This document shows, in pieces, positions 22,691-34,862 of a stretch of DNA of 64,000 nt; position 1 is the stretch's first letter; each line of letters starts with the position of its first letter. Both the position numbers and the translations under genes were made by a program. The notes beneath the pieces are model-generated. The model ran no database searches and had not been told where the DNA came from. It saw nothing but the letters and a program-made list of their open reading frames with translations. Where the stretch lies: the NCBI GenBank assembly GCA_001683735.1, contig LUGG01000045.1:1-64000 (forward strand), in the 5' to 3' direction. The DNA comes from Grifola frondosa (taxonomy: Eukaryota > Basidiomycota > Agaricomycetes > Polyporales > Grifolaceae).

Positions 22691-24440
22691 AGAGTCGTGG
22701 ACTCGAGTTCGAGTCCACTCAGCAGCGGTTAGGATTCTTCTGCTTGCACACGATGCATGTCAGCGGCTGGCTGGACTCCTGAGGATGCAATACCGTTGAC
22801 CGTACCGGGTCATATTCATTCAGATTGTTTCAGTGTCGCGTTCGCGCGAGCATAGAATATTGAATAAGCACATGAAGAGCACGTCTCGTCCAGGATACAG
22901 AAGATACGATAGGAGGACATGATTATAGGCGCCCATACCCCGATATGGATTATCGGTATTGCAGCGCCCAATAAACGCCCGCAGTCGTTTTCTACTGCTT
23001 TTTCTCCATCCAGTATTGGTTTTGAATCGTGTTCGGCTCTGTTCTAAATCGTGCTCGAGTCGCGTCCGAGTCATGTTCGAGTGGGAAAAATAATCGTACG
23101 CATGTGAATGATTATCGCGTCCCGGAAACATTTAAAGTTTGTCTATTGAGCTTATTTAAAACTATCTCACGATGTTTGTCGGATAATAACATTTAAACTT
23201 TTCACAATGTATTTATCCGATGTATCGTGGGCACCATAACGGTCCCATTATGAATGTATCTGGTATGTTTTCTATGGTAACATAATAGTTACAATTAAAA
23301 TATATTTGGGGTTCCCGTGTTGGTTTACATTCAGAATGGTTTCAAGGGAAACAATCTAAGGACACTCCGAAAACATCCAAAATATGCTTCCCAATCTCAT
23401 TGCGAAAACATTTTGAAAACATTGTAATTACATTTTAAATGATACTACAATGTATTCGCTTGGCATCTTGCTGACCTCATTGAATATCATTCACTATATT
23501 CCCACGATGTTTCCAGCGGAAACATCGGGTTTTCATCTCAGTGAATATGTAAACGGTCAGGCATGACGTGATTTCAGAGACGGCACAGATGTCCAAATCT
23601 GGATGATTTTGACTGTGCATTATGCTGCGCACGTGCGCAATTGCTCTTCTGCGGATGCGTGACAAGGCATAATGGTTTGGTTATTCGTCGGAATCTTTTA
23701 TATCGCCCGATATGCTGCAGTATTAGATATTAACGTTTTCAATTCGTTTTGCCGATCCGCCCGCTAATAGCACCTTTCATAGCCGTGTAACGCCATAAGT
23801 TTTATATTCCCATTATTGTCTGTCCTAGCGATGAAGGGAATAAAATCAAAAGCACATGTTCTGGTATTGCCGCCTCAGCGGTGAGTACTTTTTATCTAAC
23901 AACGTTTTGGAGATGTCTAGCTCAGTTGATGTTCGTCTACGTCGAAAGGGACATTCATGCCGATCTGCAGCTCTGCCTATCCTCGAATGGGGCCGCAGTA
24001 ACATCATGCATGAGCATTCTGAAGCCTACATATTGTTCTCCTATCGAACCACTGATCACAACTGTTGCAGGGAAGGTAATAATACACAAACTGCAGCTCC
24101 ATAAGGGGATATAGATACGATATCAGAGACTACTGTTCTGCACAATAAGCCAACCTATTGTCCGCGCATGTCTGATGCCATAGTACATATCGTTTAACTC
24201 ATCGGTAAATGAGGGCCATGTTCGACAGCAATATGTTCACGCTTTATTCATCAGAGCGGGCTGCGAGGAATCGCTCAACAGACAAGGACATTCATATTTG
24301 CGGATACCGTCTATGTATTGATTCTGGGCCGACACGTTGGACGTCTTTGAGGCTTCACGATGACCTACCGCAGCATTTGAAAGAAAGAGGTTAGTATATT
24401 CTATGAGGACCATCATCCATTTATGAATGAAATACATACC
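22691..24440. other. non-coding stretch with a short perfect hairpin
   Basis: No gene is recognised. A perfect 10-base stem, CGATGTTTCC at 23505-23514 and GGAAACATCG at 23518-23527 with AGC between, lies in AT-rich sequence rich in AAAACATT-like words (about 23340-23530). A coding-like run near 23920-24075 (VYVERDIHADLQLCLSSNG) with a GTAATA donor-like end could be an exon of an unknown gene, but nothing joins it. Confidence 0.35.
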
Positions 24441-24464
24441 GATTGCCTCCTGTGGTCTTCGCTC

Positions 24465-26263
24465 TCAGTTTTGCCCCAATAGGCGACTTGATCGACGCAA
24501 TTGACTCGTGTTCTTGGGCGTGACCTCCGATGATGCTGTGCGCCTGGGCTCATTGTGTCGCGAAGGCTTGTAATCTTCATCGTGAGATCGCCTGGCCCTC
24601 TTATATCTCCGAATATCTGACTGGTCGCTTCTGCGCGAAGTGGTCCTGTCATCTCCGCTGAGATAATCCGCTACCTTCTGTGCATTCGTCTTCCCGTTCC
24701 ATCTCGGAGGGCGCGAATTCCTCGTGTCCTCACTCCTGGTAACCATCTCACCCATTTTCTTCGACTTTGAAGGTGCCTTCGCCTTCCTCTGGACAGCTTC
24801 CTCCTCCTCAAAGTCCCTCAGCATCTTTTCCTCCAGCCGCTCCTCCTCTTCGAGCTCCTTCCTCCTTTTCCGAGCTCGTTCCATGATGATCTGCTCACCA
24901 GGATTGATTGCATCAGCACCATTATCTGGGAACATAGCAACTCCATACTCCGCGCTGTCACGCAGAGTTCTAATAGAGGCTGCACGAGTCTGGCTCATGT
25001 CCTCCATGATCAATGATACCGCCGCCTCGGGCACGAGGATCAGTTGAATAAAATCAGTCGGTGTGAGCGGCAAAGTGGAGTCCGGGTCAAAGGAGGTTGG
25101 CGGGAAGAGGTTGTAAATCGTCTGGTGAATGACAATATAGCCCAGCTCGCCGTAACTAACAAAAAGGCCTGTTAGAAATATGTTCAAATATACAGACAAA
25201 TGGGACACTCGCTATCCTGGTTGTGTCTTGTCAAAATTTAAAACTGTCCTCTCACGCCTGCAGTCTGCCGTGAACCAGTCTTCTTGACGCTTCGTGTTAC
25301 ATCTCTCCAAAAGATACTTCCCTTCCTCGGACGCCCTTCAAAGTCTGCTTCGTCTTCATCGTCTTCATCTTTCCATGTTGCTCCAGGCAAGAACTCCTCA
25401 TCCACATCCTCGATGATTGCTTCAAATTGAGCTTGAAGAGCCTCCACACGAGCACCAACATCCTCCCAAGCAATCTGAGTAGGCCACCCCCTTCGCTGTG
25501 CACGTGGCACTTCATACTTCTCAAAGTTGTGTCGCTGACAGACACCAACAAACACACCTAGCGGAGCATGCAGTCCGAGAGGGTTCGTAGGCCGATCATC
25601 CGGAGCAGAGCGTCGTCGTGCAGCTGCGATCAACGCAGACAGATGAGGTGTGGGCGCAGGTGGGAGTTGCTCATCACACCACGGACACAGTCTCGCAGGG
25701 TCAATGTTCGGATCAAGGAATACTGTATGGGCTAATGGTCAACACAACATGCTGGCAGAAGCATTGGCACTTACAAAGATCATCGTTATCAATGCCCGAA
25801 GCGTCGTCATCAAGCAGGAGTGCTGCTAACCTAAAAAAGGAGAGTTCAGCATTGCATGATCAGGAATAGGCTGTGGCGAGGAGGATAAATACGGTGGGCT
25901 AGGTTCCTCCCTCATCTTCTTTCTCTCTCTACCTTCCCCGTTAATCTCTTCAGAGCGCTTCGCAGGTGATTGTCCGATGCTTTTAAGCAACTGACTCTCC
26001 ATTGGACACGGGTGTATCCGTCCCACACCACGCGTTGACTGCACATCTTCGTCCGACATAGCCTCACTGCTCTTCTCTGATATAATCACCATTGCATGAC
26101 TCCTCCCGCTACTGCTCTGTTGGGAACTTCCCGAAGGCTTTCTTCGCGCAGTTCGAGAATCACCCTTTTGCCGGGGCGATGAAAGAGGTGAGATTGTCGG
26201 GAACGATTGCAGCTTTAGTCTTGCCTTCTTCTTGCCTTTTGCCTTGGAGGATAGGCGAGGCAT
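24465..26263 (-). pseudogene. RTC4-domain protein gene, apparently decayed
   Basis: The start is taken at ATG 26263 (MPRLSSKAKGKKKARLKLQ), a basic, Ser-rich N-terminus. A small exon near 25830-25785 reads LAALLLDDDASGIDNDDL, then FLDPNIDPARLCPWCDEQLP near 25735-25680, GVCQRHNFEKYEVP near 25540, a VEALQAQFEAIIEDVDEEFL segment, and SIFWRDVTRSVKK near 25315-25275. The last exon begins at about 25156 (YGELGYIVIHQTIYNLFPP) and has a long charged tail (EEEERLEEKMLRDFEEEEA, then Arg/Ser-rich). This matches the RTC4 domain, named for yeast Rtc4 (telomere capping, nuclear). A one-base loss near 25238 puts a stop after GVRGQF, and the next donor lacks GT, so this copy looks inactive. Confidence 0.65.
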
Positions 26264-26436
26264 GTTTCTGCTAGGATCTAAGCTAGTTGCAATGCAACCG
26301 TTCTGAGATTGAACTTTGAGCTGCGACAACAGTGAAGAGATAGCTGAGATAGGATTGGGATGTTCGATCAGTGATTTTCCTCGATTGGTCGACGTAAACG
26401 TTCAACGTTTAGGGCCTGGTAAAAGTGCCGTGGTCA

Positions 26437-26525
26437 ACGTGGACTGACGCGGACTGACGCGGACCGACGTGGACGCGGGCGCTAGACTGACGCGGACTAT
26501 AAGCGCGCACTGACGCGAACTAACT
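26437..26525. repeat. GACTGACGCG tandem array, left arm
   Basis: Degenerate tandem copies of GGACTGACGC (26441, 26451, 26461 and onward, as GGACYGACGYG). The same motif in the opposite orientation (CCGCGTC, GTCGCGT) flanks both ends of the Plavaka transposon, at 27086-27110 and 34863-34960. Together they look like inverted subterminal arrays of an older element interrupted by that insertion. Confidence 0.55.
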
Positions 26526-27112
26526 CGAAGCATAGTTATGAATTTATAACTACTGTTTGAACATCACTTCGTGCATTTCACTTCTGTCATAACCTGATGT
26601 TGTAAATGATCACTCCTTCTTACCCCCAATGTATTCTGGATGCTATGTACCGTGAACCTTAGCCAGCGGACCGTGGGACATAGTACAATATTGGTCCCAA
26701 ACATGCGAAGACGACGACGGACATCTGCATCACACCCATAAGAAGTCTCAAGATCTATTTTCCTCTGCAGGTCATCATGGTATCAATCCAAAGAATTCAT
26801 AATTTTAGGACACATCATATTCCAAACTGCCCGAGAACCTCAACAATCTTTGAGTTGAACACACCAGAACTATATTTTGATTTGGACGAGTTGGTGTGGT
26901 AACTGGGTAGCCAATGAAGTACACGAAGAATCAGTAAGTCTTCTATTGTGTCAAATGCTGGTTATAATAATTGCTAACTAACAGCAGTGAGCATACGAAC
27001 TGCAGGATGACATTAGCAGATGAGATCTATTCTATTATCTATTTATTGGTCTCATCATAGTTTGTGATAGAGTTACTTTGATATAGTCAGTCGCGTAGGT
27101 CCGCGTCGATAT
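26526..27112. other. interior of the older interrupted repeat element
   Basis: No gene is recognised. AT-rich sequence ends in a CCGCGTCGAT-type array segment (27086-27110). The two bases before the transposon end at 27113 are AT, also found just after 34862. Confidence 0.4.
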
Positions 27113-27274
27113 CATCAGCAAAAAGCCCCCCACCTTACAATACCGTATAAGCATGTACATAATAATATATAATTAATAATACATTATATTCTCCAATTTA
27201 CTTACCATTTCTGACCGGGATTAGTTGTACCTGGCCCAGACCGCCCGGTGCTACCGGCACTTGTCACTTAATGC

Positions 27275-27400
27275 AACAATCAGTGCAAGTTCCGGTAAGG
27301 AATTGCAAGATTGAGCGCTCGGTCCGGTAAGAAATTGCAAGCGCGCATAAAATAGAGCGCTCGGTCCGGTAAGGAACGGTAAATGTAGATAAGATAGAGC
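27275..27400. repeat. GGTCCGGTAAGGAA subterminal repeats
   Basis: TTCCGGTAAGGAATTGCAAG, GGTCCGGTAAGAAATTGCAAG-like and GGTCCGGTAAGGAACGGTAA words recur at about 27290, 27320 and 27365, two of them preceded by GAGCGCTC. They sit between the left terminus of the Plavaka element and the DUF6698 3' end. They look like subterminal transposase-binding repeats; that role is inference. Confidence 0.5.
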
Positions 27401-27606
27401 ACTGACCAGGTACGCGTTGGTAAGATCTCCGGTAAGTCCGGCCAGAAGCACCACCGATATGGGCAGTCCTAGTATTGGTTTACAGGTACTAACCATTCAC
27501 GTATTATTGTAGCCATTAGTGTAGTATTTAGCACAGTAATATATATTGGTATTCCTATCAATTCAGCAAGAGAGTACATGCGCAATTCAGTCCACAAAAA
27601 AAAAAC

Positions 27607-29977
27607 CTACTCATCCTCCTCCTCGCGCTCGCGCTCGCGTTCGTACTCGTACTCGTACTCGTGCTCGTGCTCGTCCTCGTACTCGTACGCGCGCTCGTCC
27701 TCGTCCTCGTCCTCATACCCATCCTCATCTGAACTGAAGCCCTTCTCAAATGCCTCCACATCCAATTCCTCGTCCATGTCGATCCCATTGTCGTAGTACC
27801 CTTTCTCGAGCTCTCCGTTAAATTGATTCGCCGCAGGCGCGCCTTCATCTGGCCCTTCGTAAGCTTTAGGACGGTCGTCTTCCTCGTCGTCGCCATAGCC
27901 AGGCAAAAATGGGAGTACTGCCTCAGTGTGATGCGCTGCGCGAGGGTCAAAGTGAGGGCGAGGGCGAGGATGAGGATGAGCGCGAGCGCGAGTACGAGCA
28001 TCAGAGTCCTCAGAGCTATCAGAACCAGAGGGGGGAGGTTGGGAGAGTTCGACGTCGTGTTGAGCAGCGCGGCGAGCAGCGCGCTGTGCGGCAATGCGGC
28101 TGACCGCCGTGCTGCGGCCCTCTGTAGCGTAATTTTGACGGGCGTCCGGTTCAGAGTATCCGAATAATTGCCTTTCAAGTAGATAGTTAGTTAGACAGGT
28201 ATAAAAACAAATAAACACGTACATGTTCCACCATTGTAATGTTTCGCAGGCCCATGTAGGGTCGGCGTCAAATAAGTTGACAATGTGCTTGAAGAATTCG
28301 GCGCCATGGAAGAGGCCATCGTTGTCGTGCCATCCGGGCTGGCCGTTGATCGCAAACCGAGCCTGATATACTCGTCAATGAATCCGAGAGTGTTTTCAAA
28401 CGATATGATTACTCACGATTACAGCCGTGTAAGCAATATTCTGCGGCGTGACCGTGCTCATGTTCTTGAGCTGAGCAACGGTTTTGCGGCCTGCGCCTTG
28501 TGCGCCCGGTTCACTTTGTGCTGAGCGAGGACCTGTAAATATGCGGCGTCCGCACTGCACGAATTTATTAGTGTAGTAAATTTATTAGTGTAGTAAATGT
28601 GTTTGCGCACCAAAAGAAGGAATTCGCCCATCGCCAAGGCCTTATCCTCAGCGCTCGCGTCGTACCCATCGTCAGCGTGCATAAAACTTGGATAATCCTC
28701 CGCCGTGATCTTATTAACTCCCGTTCGAACCTTGCATATAAATCTGCGAAGATCTTGTTAGTAGCACCATGCCTCAAGCTGTGGAATCACTCACTTCTTC
28801 GGGTCCTCGTCGAATTTGTCTCGCATAGACCGTGGCACGAGGAGGCGTGCAAGGCCAATGTGGTTCCAGCCACGGTTGCTCTTGTTGCCCAAGTCTGTGT
28901 GGAAGGCCGGAATACTGACGCCGTTTGGAAGTTCGATGTCTTCAGTGAACAGGTGCGCATCGCGCTTCAGGCTGGCGATATCATCAGAGCGAGCGGCGCG
29001 CGCATGATACTCGAGCTAGAAAGTAGGGTTAAATGCTGTGGTTGAGAGGAGGATAAGCAATACTTACGAAGCTGCAGAGTGAACGCGTGCTATCGGCACT
29101 GTCTCGGAGCCCGGGGTGATGTCTGTGAACCACGGCACATCAACGAGAAACTCGTTGAAGGCCTTCCACATAATAAGTATATCCTTCTCCGGGCTACATA
29201 CATTATGAGCAGTGCATATATACAGTAATAGATCACTCACAAGTCCTTGAAGTGGGCAATCTTGCGCGCAGTCTTCGCAATGTGCTTAGCATTGCCGTAG
29301 AAGGTGAGTCCGAGGACGAAGAGATGGTAGACACGGATGAAGGGGCAATTTTGACGGAATAAGAATCGCGCCGCGCCTTGGAGCTGATAGGTAAGCGAGC
29401 TATGATCGCTGGGGGCCAAAGTCAGCGGGGAACTCAATATATGCGTGCGTGACTCACCGTATTTGCCATTTATGATCTTTGGCGTCGATGATGGCGGCCA
29501 TAATGTATTAGTGGTTGCCTGGAGGTGGTGCAACCTCACGGTCCTCACGGTCGGAGCCTTGGTGGCGGCTCCGATGGTGTTTCTTGTGTTTTCTTTCCTT
29601 CTTGCGGTCCCGAGAATGGCCCGACGTTTGACTTGAGTTGCTGGGAGGAGGAGTATGATGACGCCGAGCGTGCTTGTGGTGGCGTCTGGGAACTGGGCTG
29701 GCGCTGCATCCGCGAGAGGTGGAACGAGATCTGGAGTGAGAATGAGAGCGAGGTGGGGAGTGGGGAACAGCCCTAATTTAGGTTAGCCGAGATTATCAAC
29801 GCCAATGCCTCCGTACCTGGCGCGTCGATCAGCGCTAGATTGAGCGCCAATGCTCGGGTTCATTCATACGAGTGCTCATAGGAAGTAAATAAAAAAAAAG
29901 CGAAGAGAAGTACCTTAGAGACGGAATTCAGAGCGGAGGACGTTGTGGAATTTGGTCAAGGGTGGAATGCGAGACAT
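27607..29977 (-). CDS. DUF6698-domain protein, transposon-borne copy 1
   Basis: Minus-strand exons carry the DUF6698 order. Near 29450-29240: SLTYQLQGAARFLFRQNCPF. Near 29185-29060: LIMWKAFNEFLVDVPWFTD. Near 29018-28800: HARAARSDDIASLKRDAHLF and GWNHIGLARLLVPRSMRDKF. Near 28735-28590: ITAEDYPSFMHADDGYDA. Near 28490-28430: NMSTVTPQNIAYTAV. Then ARFAINGQPGWHDNDGLFHG and DADPTWACETLQWWN near 28230. The N-terminus (29780-29560) is an RS/His-rich tract, and the C-terminal tail (27750-27610) alternates Glu, Tyr, His and Arg. The start is the ATG at 29977 or, more conservatively, 29503, because a TAA follows the first 21 codons and one lies before 29503. DUF6698 function is unknown to me. It shares a short divergent promoter with the transposase. 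Confidence 0.7.
27612..27716. repeat. CTCGTA/CTCGCG hexamer microsatellite in the DUF6698 tail
   Basis: Six-base units (CTCGCG, CTCGTA, CTCGTG) repeat almost without break and encode the alternating Glu-Tyr-Glu-Arg-Glu-His tail of the DUF6698 protein on the minus strand. Length variation between alleles would be expected. Confidence 0.8.
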
Positions 29978-30169
29978 GCTAGAATTTATAGGTGAGGGAG
30001 ATGTCAGCGGAGTTAGCGCATATAAGCCTCGGAGATTGAATGATCTCATCTCGATCGAGCCTCGGTGCCTTAAACACTAACGCTTCCAACGTGTCGGTCC
30101 TGCGCGTACGTTGTCTATATGCGCGTCCTTTTACTGCTTGTTCTTCTTCTGGGTTGCATCACTTACCTT
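29978..30169. promoter_or_regulatory. shared divergent promoter region of the Plavaka element
   Basis: About 190 bases separate the outermost DUF6698 ATG (minus) from the transposase ATG (plus). No other coding is visible and no clear TATA box was found. The arrangement implies a bidirectional promoter; this is inference from layout. Confidence 0.45.
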
Positions 30170-33100
30170 ATGCTGTTCCAATGCGAGGGCTGTCACAAGA
30201 AATATAATCAAGACGCACCGTTGAAGCGGCATCGCGCCAAATGCCCCACATTGAATACTTTGTTCTCTCGGGGCCTGCTCCAAGGACGAGAAGACGTGGA
30301 GAAGCAAATACGCGATGCCAAGGAGCATGAACGCATGCTCAAAATGCGCAAGATTGCAGAAGAAAAGGCTCAAGCTGAAGAGAGAGAGAGAGCGCGTATC
30401 GCTCGCGAAGTGGAAGAGGTAAGCAAATGAGGTCATCTAATGTGTATCCTCAATTCAGCCATGTTTTAATCTTCAGGCTGCGATTTGTGACGTCCCAGAG
30501 GCACCAGTGTTCAAGACACGATCTGGCAGAGTCCGCAAAGCCCCTCGCGCCCTTGACGATTACTTGCCAACAAGCTTATCTGGCCTCCCGATCACATTGC
30601 TCGCCCACCCCGCAAACTGAAGCGCACGAAAGCCTCGAGCCCAGAAGTCCCACTTCCAGACGACCCTCCCGATGACCCTCCCTCTATTCCAGATCCTCTC
30701 GCGCATCCCAAGCACATAGATACCACTCCGAACTGCTTTGGCGTATTTCGCCGATATCTCTTTCAGCCTCGGTCGGACCCCGAGGGCGAACTCACTCTCG
30801 ACACCTTCGCGGATTCAACGACTTACCTGAGACCTCCGCCCAATACTCGAGAGCGTAATGCTCTGCGCGGATTTGGAATCCCTCTATCGGATACCCTCCA
30901 GAGCGCCAACGACAAATTCTTCACCCCCTTCCTAAATGCCACCGTTTTTCGCCTAATGTGATGGGTATATTCTGGCAGCAACGTCAAGAGTCTTGCTGAA
31001 GTTGACCGCCTGGTCAACGATGTTCTCAAGGCCCCGGATTTTCATCCTGCTCATCTCGGGGGGTTCAGCGCTGCTCGGGAAGGTGACAGACTCGACAAAC
31101 ATCTGGACAGTGACGCAGCATTCGACGCAAACGACGGCTGGCGCACCGAAAGTGTCAAGATACACGTGCCGATAGAGGGCGTATGCTACAAGTGCGAAGA
31201 CGACGCACCAATATTCGAGGTTCACGGCATATACATGCGCTCACTCGTGGAGATGATGAAGGCGGCCTTCCAGGATATCTCTGCGCGGTCGTATCATTGG
31301 GTTCCATTCAAGTTGTTTCGACAATCTGACACCACCGACACTCCTTCCGAGCGACTTTATACGGATATCTACAACTCGGATGCCATGTTAGAAGCAGATG
31401 CTTCTATGCGCTCGCAGCCACGGCAACCTGACGATTCTGAAGACACCGAATATGTTATCGCCCCAATTCTCGTCTGGTCTGACTCGACGCACCTTGCCAG
31501 CTTTGGCACCGCCGCCCTTTGGCCAATCTACGTTTTCTTTGGCAACCTCTCCAAATATTTGCGAGGTAAACCGAGTTTTTTTGTGGCCCACCATCTGGCC
31601 TATATTCCAAAAGTGCGTTTCACTTTTCTCGATGCTCCGAGACTATCTCAACATGTTTTTGTGTTCTTCAAGCTTCCAGACAGGTTTCAGGAATGGTACC
31701 AGTCCTTCGCGCAAAAACCCGCCTCAGCAGCTATTCTACGCTTCGTCCGACGTGAATTAATGCACAAGATATGGCTTCGCTTACTCGACCCGGAATTTAT
31801 GCATGCATATGTGCACGGCATCCTTCTGGTCAAGTGGGTGACGGTATCACGAGGCGTTTATTCCCTCGGTTTTTTACTTACTCCGCCGACTATCCTGAAA
31901 AGTGCGTACTTGAAATGATCGCTCATGTAGTAGGGAACTAATCACATCCATATCAGAATACTCCTGGCATGCACACACTTCCTCGCCCGCTGTCCCTGTA
32001 TGGCCTGCTACATCCAGAAAGAACACCTGCCCGGTATGGGAACCACTGTGGACAACCAGCGTCGTGCCAAGAAGCGCGAGGATGACTTCACCGTCAACTG
32101 GGATATATCCATTGCGCGCAAGTGGCTGTTTGAAAAAGGATACACCCCCGAGTGTGCAGCGATTGAGCGCAAGCTACGCCCTACATCCTTAACACCCACA
32201 CAAGTATATATATCTTTTAGATCCTACAGTAATTCAAGCTAACGACATATATTTCACATTGTAGAGCGCATTCTCTATACGTTTTCGGGAATTCGGCGAG
32301 AACCACTACCGCATGTTTGTGCCGGATCAAATGCATGAATTTGAGCTCGGAACATTGAAGGATACCTCTCTGCATACCGCGCGGATACTCATAGCAGCTG
32401 GTAATGATAAAATTCAAGAGTTCGATAAGAGGTGCGGAACAACGGATGCTGTTTCATCATGCGCTCATTCAATAATCCTTTAACAAATTCCGTATGGTCC
32501 CCACGTTTGGGCGCGACACCATTCGACACTTCGGGGGCAATGTCTCTGGCTTCAAGAAGTTAGCTGCACGCGACTACGAGGACATGTTACAGGTGCGTGT
32601 TCCGGCTTGCTCAATCTAGATTAATGCCGAGTTTCTCCTCCAGTGTATCATGCCTGTTGTAGACGGGCTTTTGCCGGGCAAAAAGAACACTGTCCTCCTC
32701 GATCTGTACTTCGACCTGGCGGTGTGGCACGTGCATGCCAAATTGCGCCTTCACACAGACTCGACTCTGCTTCAATTCGAGCAAGCTATCAAAGCACTAG
32801 GGACGTCCGCACGCACCTTCAAGAGGGTCGTCTGTGCCGCATATATTACCAAGGAGCTGCCCAAGGAGACAGCAGCCAGACAGCGATGCACTGCCGCGCT
32901 TTCAGCCAAGGGCAAGACGTCTAAGGCCAAGGGAAAAGAAAAGGAATCCGATGCTCCCTCGACTAAGATAAAGACGTTCAACCTTCACACGTACAAGTTC
33001 CACCGCCTCGGCGATTACGTGCACACCGTCCGCCTCTTTGGAACGACAGACAACTACACGACACAAATTGTAAGTTCTATTGTTTATTTGTTGCTCGATT

Positions 33101-34473
33101 AATATCAGGCACTAAATTATCTGTATGCTAGGGGGAACTAGAGCATCGCCGGGTGAAGAAATTCTATGTACGCACCAACAAGAACACGGCGTTTGCATTC
33201 CAGATCGCAAGACATCAGCGGCGTGAATTCTATCTCGAAAAGATTCAGGCTGAGGGAGGTCAAGCATCCTCATCCCAATCTGAAGCTCACGCACACACGA
33301 AGACTCCCAAACGTAAGAAAGGCACGCACAGGGCCATCGGTCGTACCAAACGCCACCCGTTGTGCCTCGGGTTCACAGACAGCGAGCGTCTTCCTGCCAG
33401 CTCCCCCAAGGACCATCACCACATTGCGGAGGATCAAAAACATCATTTCGATCTTACAGAATTCGCATCGGAGAACTTGGAAGACCCGGCATGCGAGGTA
33501 AGTTCTCAAATTTTAAGGGACAGAAATATATTAATGTAGCCCAAGGACTTTGTGCAGAAGCTGGAGGAACACCTCCTCGCCAGAATGACGGGGACATATT
33601 ACAACGCCCCTCCTCCACAATTCACTGGCGAAGAACGGGACACCTTGCGCATCGTTGGGCAGCGCGTGTATACCCACAAGGTCATGAGGGTCAACTATAT
33701 GACCTACGACATGCGACGCTGCCAAGACTCACTTAATCCAAGGTCTCACCCCGACATCATGCTCCTTGCTCCTCTGGCGATGCTCACCCATTCACTTATG
33801 CTCGCATTGTGAGCATTTTCCATGTAAACGCCTATCGCACCGGTCCTGGTCTACCCAAATATCCCGAGCATGAACGCTACGACATTCTCTGGGCACGCAC
33901 ATTCGAACTGGACCCCTCTGCACCGGGCGGATTTGAAGAAAAGCGCCTGCATCGCGTCAAATTCGTGGATTGCGACCGGGACGATGCATTCGTGTTCCTC
34001 GATCCTCAGCAAGTTCTGCGCGGAGCACATCTCATCCCTGCATTCCGGCATGGGCGTACAAATGATATGTTGCCTGAATGTTCCGTGGGACGCCAGGACA
34101 ATGAAGACTCGGACTGGAAATGCTTTTATGTCGGAATGTGAGTATACTACGACTCGGATTTTAATGCGCACTATATACTGACACGGAATATTGCTTTATT
34201 AGGTTCGTTGACCGCGATATGTTCATGCGGTACAACGGGGGTGGGGTCGGACATCGTTCTGGGTCTCTAAATTCGACAGGTGCGAGCCCAAGGCCCCATG
34301 TAATTCCTCAAGATGGTGCGGATGAATCAGATGGCGAGATCAGTGTCGACGGCGATGAGATGGGCGGTGACCCAGAGGGATCAGACGTTGGAGTGGACGA
34401 GGATGAGCTTGTGAGGGAGCATGGATATGGGTCCGAGACGGATGAAGACGGCAAAGTGGAGGGGGGGAAGTAG
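30170..34473 (+). CDS. Plavaka-family transposase, copy 2 (nearly full length)
   Basis: The start is ATG 30170, giving MLFQCEGCHKK, a C-x2-C-x12-H-x3-C finger. An upstream in-frame ATG at 30119 would add a hydrophobic run and is not chosen. Exons follow: YLPTSLSGLP, TPNCFGVFRRY near 30735, YHWVPFKLF near 31300, PILVWSDSTHLASFGTAALW near 31465, FVRRELMHKIWLRLL near 31745, SADYPEK, CYIQKEHLPGMGTT near 32010, MFVPDQMHEFELGTLKD near 32315, DLYFDLAVWHVHAKLRLHTD near 32705, RLFGTTDNYTTQ, ELEHRRVKKFYVRT near 33130, then FHVNAYRTGPGLPKYPEHER and FVDRDMFMRY to an acidic tail. A one-base shift near 30592 and a TGA near 30959 break it. At least eight introns. Confidence 0.85.
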
Positions 34474-34862
34474 AGGAAGGGCCACCGGACCTTGGACCAG
34501 AGGACGGGGAAGACGCTGCAGATGACGAGGATGAGGAGAGCACCGTGAGCGGGTTTGGGGCATTGTAGATCTGTAACATGTGTGATCCTAGGTGTAATAT
34601 ATTCGTTCTTAACACTCGGGCCATGTCATGTATATCATTATAAGACATCACAATCAAACATAATGTATTACAATTTTCATTCTACGGTATTGTACTACAT
34701 TACAATGTCTTCACAGACTCGCGCCGTCTGCTTAGGTCTTGTGCACTCCGATCAGACGCCCAGCGTTTGGTAGCCTCATGGCAGATCTGGCCGGCCCGTC
34801 CGGAATGCGATCCTCTGGTTAGGTCTTGCAAGCGCTACCGGGTTTGCGACTTTTTGCTGATG
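34474..34862. other. 3' flank and right subterminal zone of the Plavaka element
   Basis: The acidic C-terminal coding continues weakly in another frame to about 34560. The rest is AT-rich up to 34700, then GC-rich with CCGG words, ending at the inverted terminus TTTTTGCTGATG (34851-34862). Confidence 0.5.

Larger units (their letters stand above)
27113..34862. mobile_element. Plavaka transposon with CATCAGCAAAAAG termini
   Basis: The left end is CATCAGCAAAAAGCC at 27113. The right end is its inverted counterpart, with TTTTTGCTGATG finishing at 34862. AT flanks both sides, a possible 2 bp target duplication. Inside are a DUF6698 gene (minus) and a Plavaka transposase (plus) starting about 190 bases apart. 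The subterminal zones on both sides hold CCGG-rich words (GGTCCGGTAAG repeats at 27280-27380; GGCCGGCCCGTCCGG near 34790). The ends were found by eye; a related terminus occurs at 51662, 56270, 60884 and 13767. Confidence 0.65.

Noticed and set aside
23620..23660. Similarity of the TGCGCAATTGCTC segment to 56475-56505
   Set aside because: Only a short, partly self-complementary word is shared. The flanks do not align.
30119..30169. Hydrophobic, signal-peptide-like N-terminus of the copy 2 Plavaka transposase
   Set aside because: The ATG just before the C-x2-C finger (30170) matches the position of the start in the other two Plavaka copies (39864, 41421). The upstream Leu-rich run is most likely untranslated sequence.
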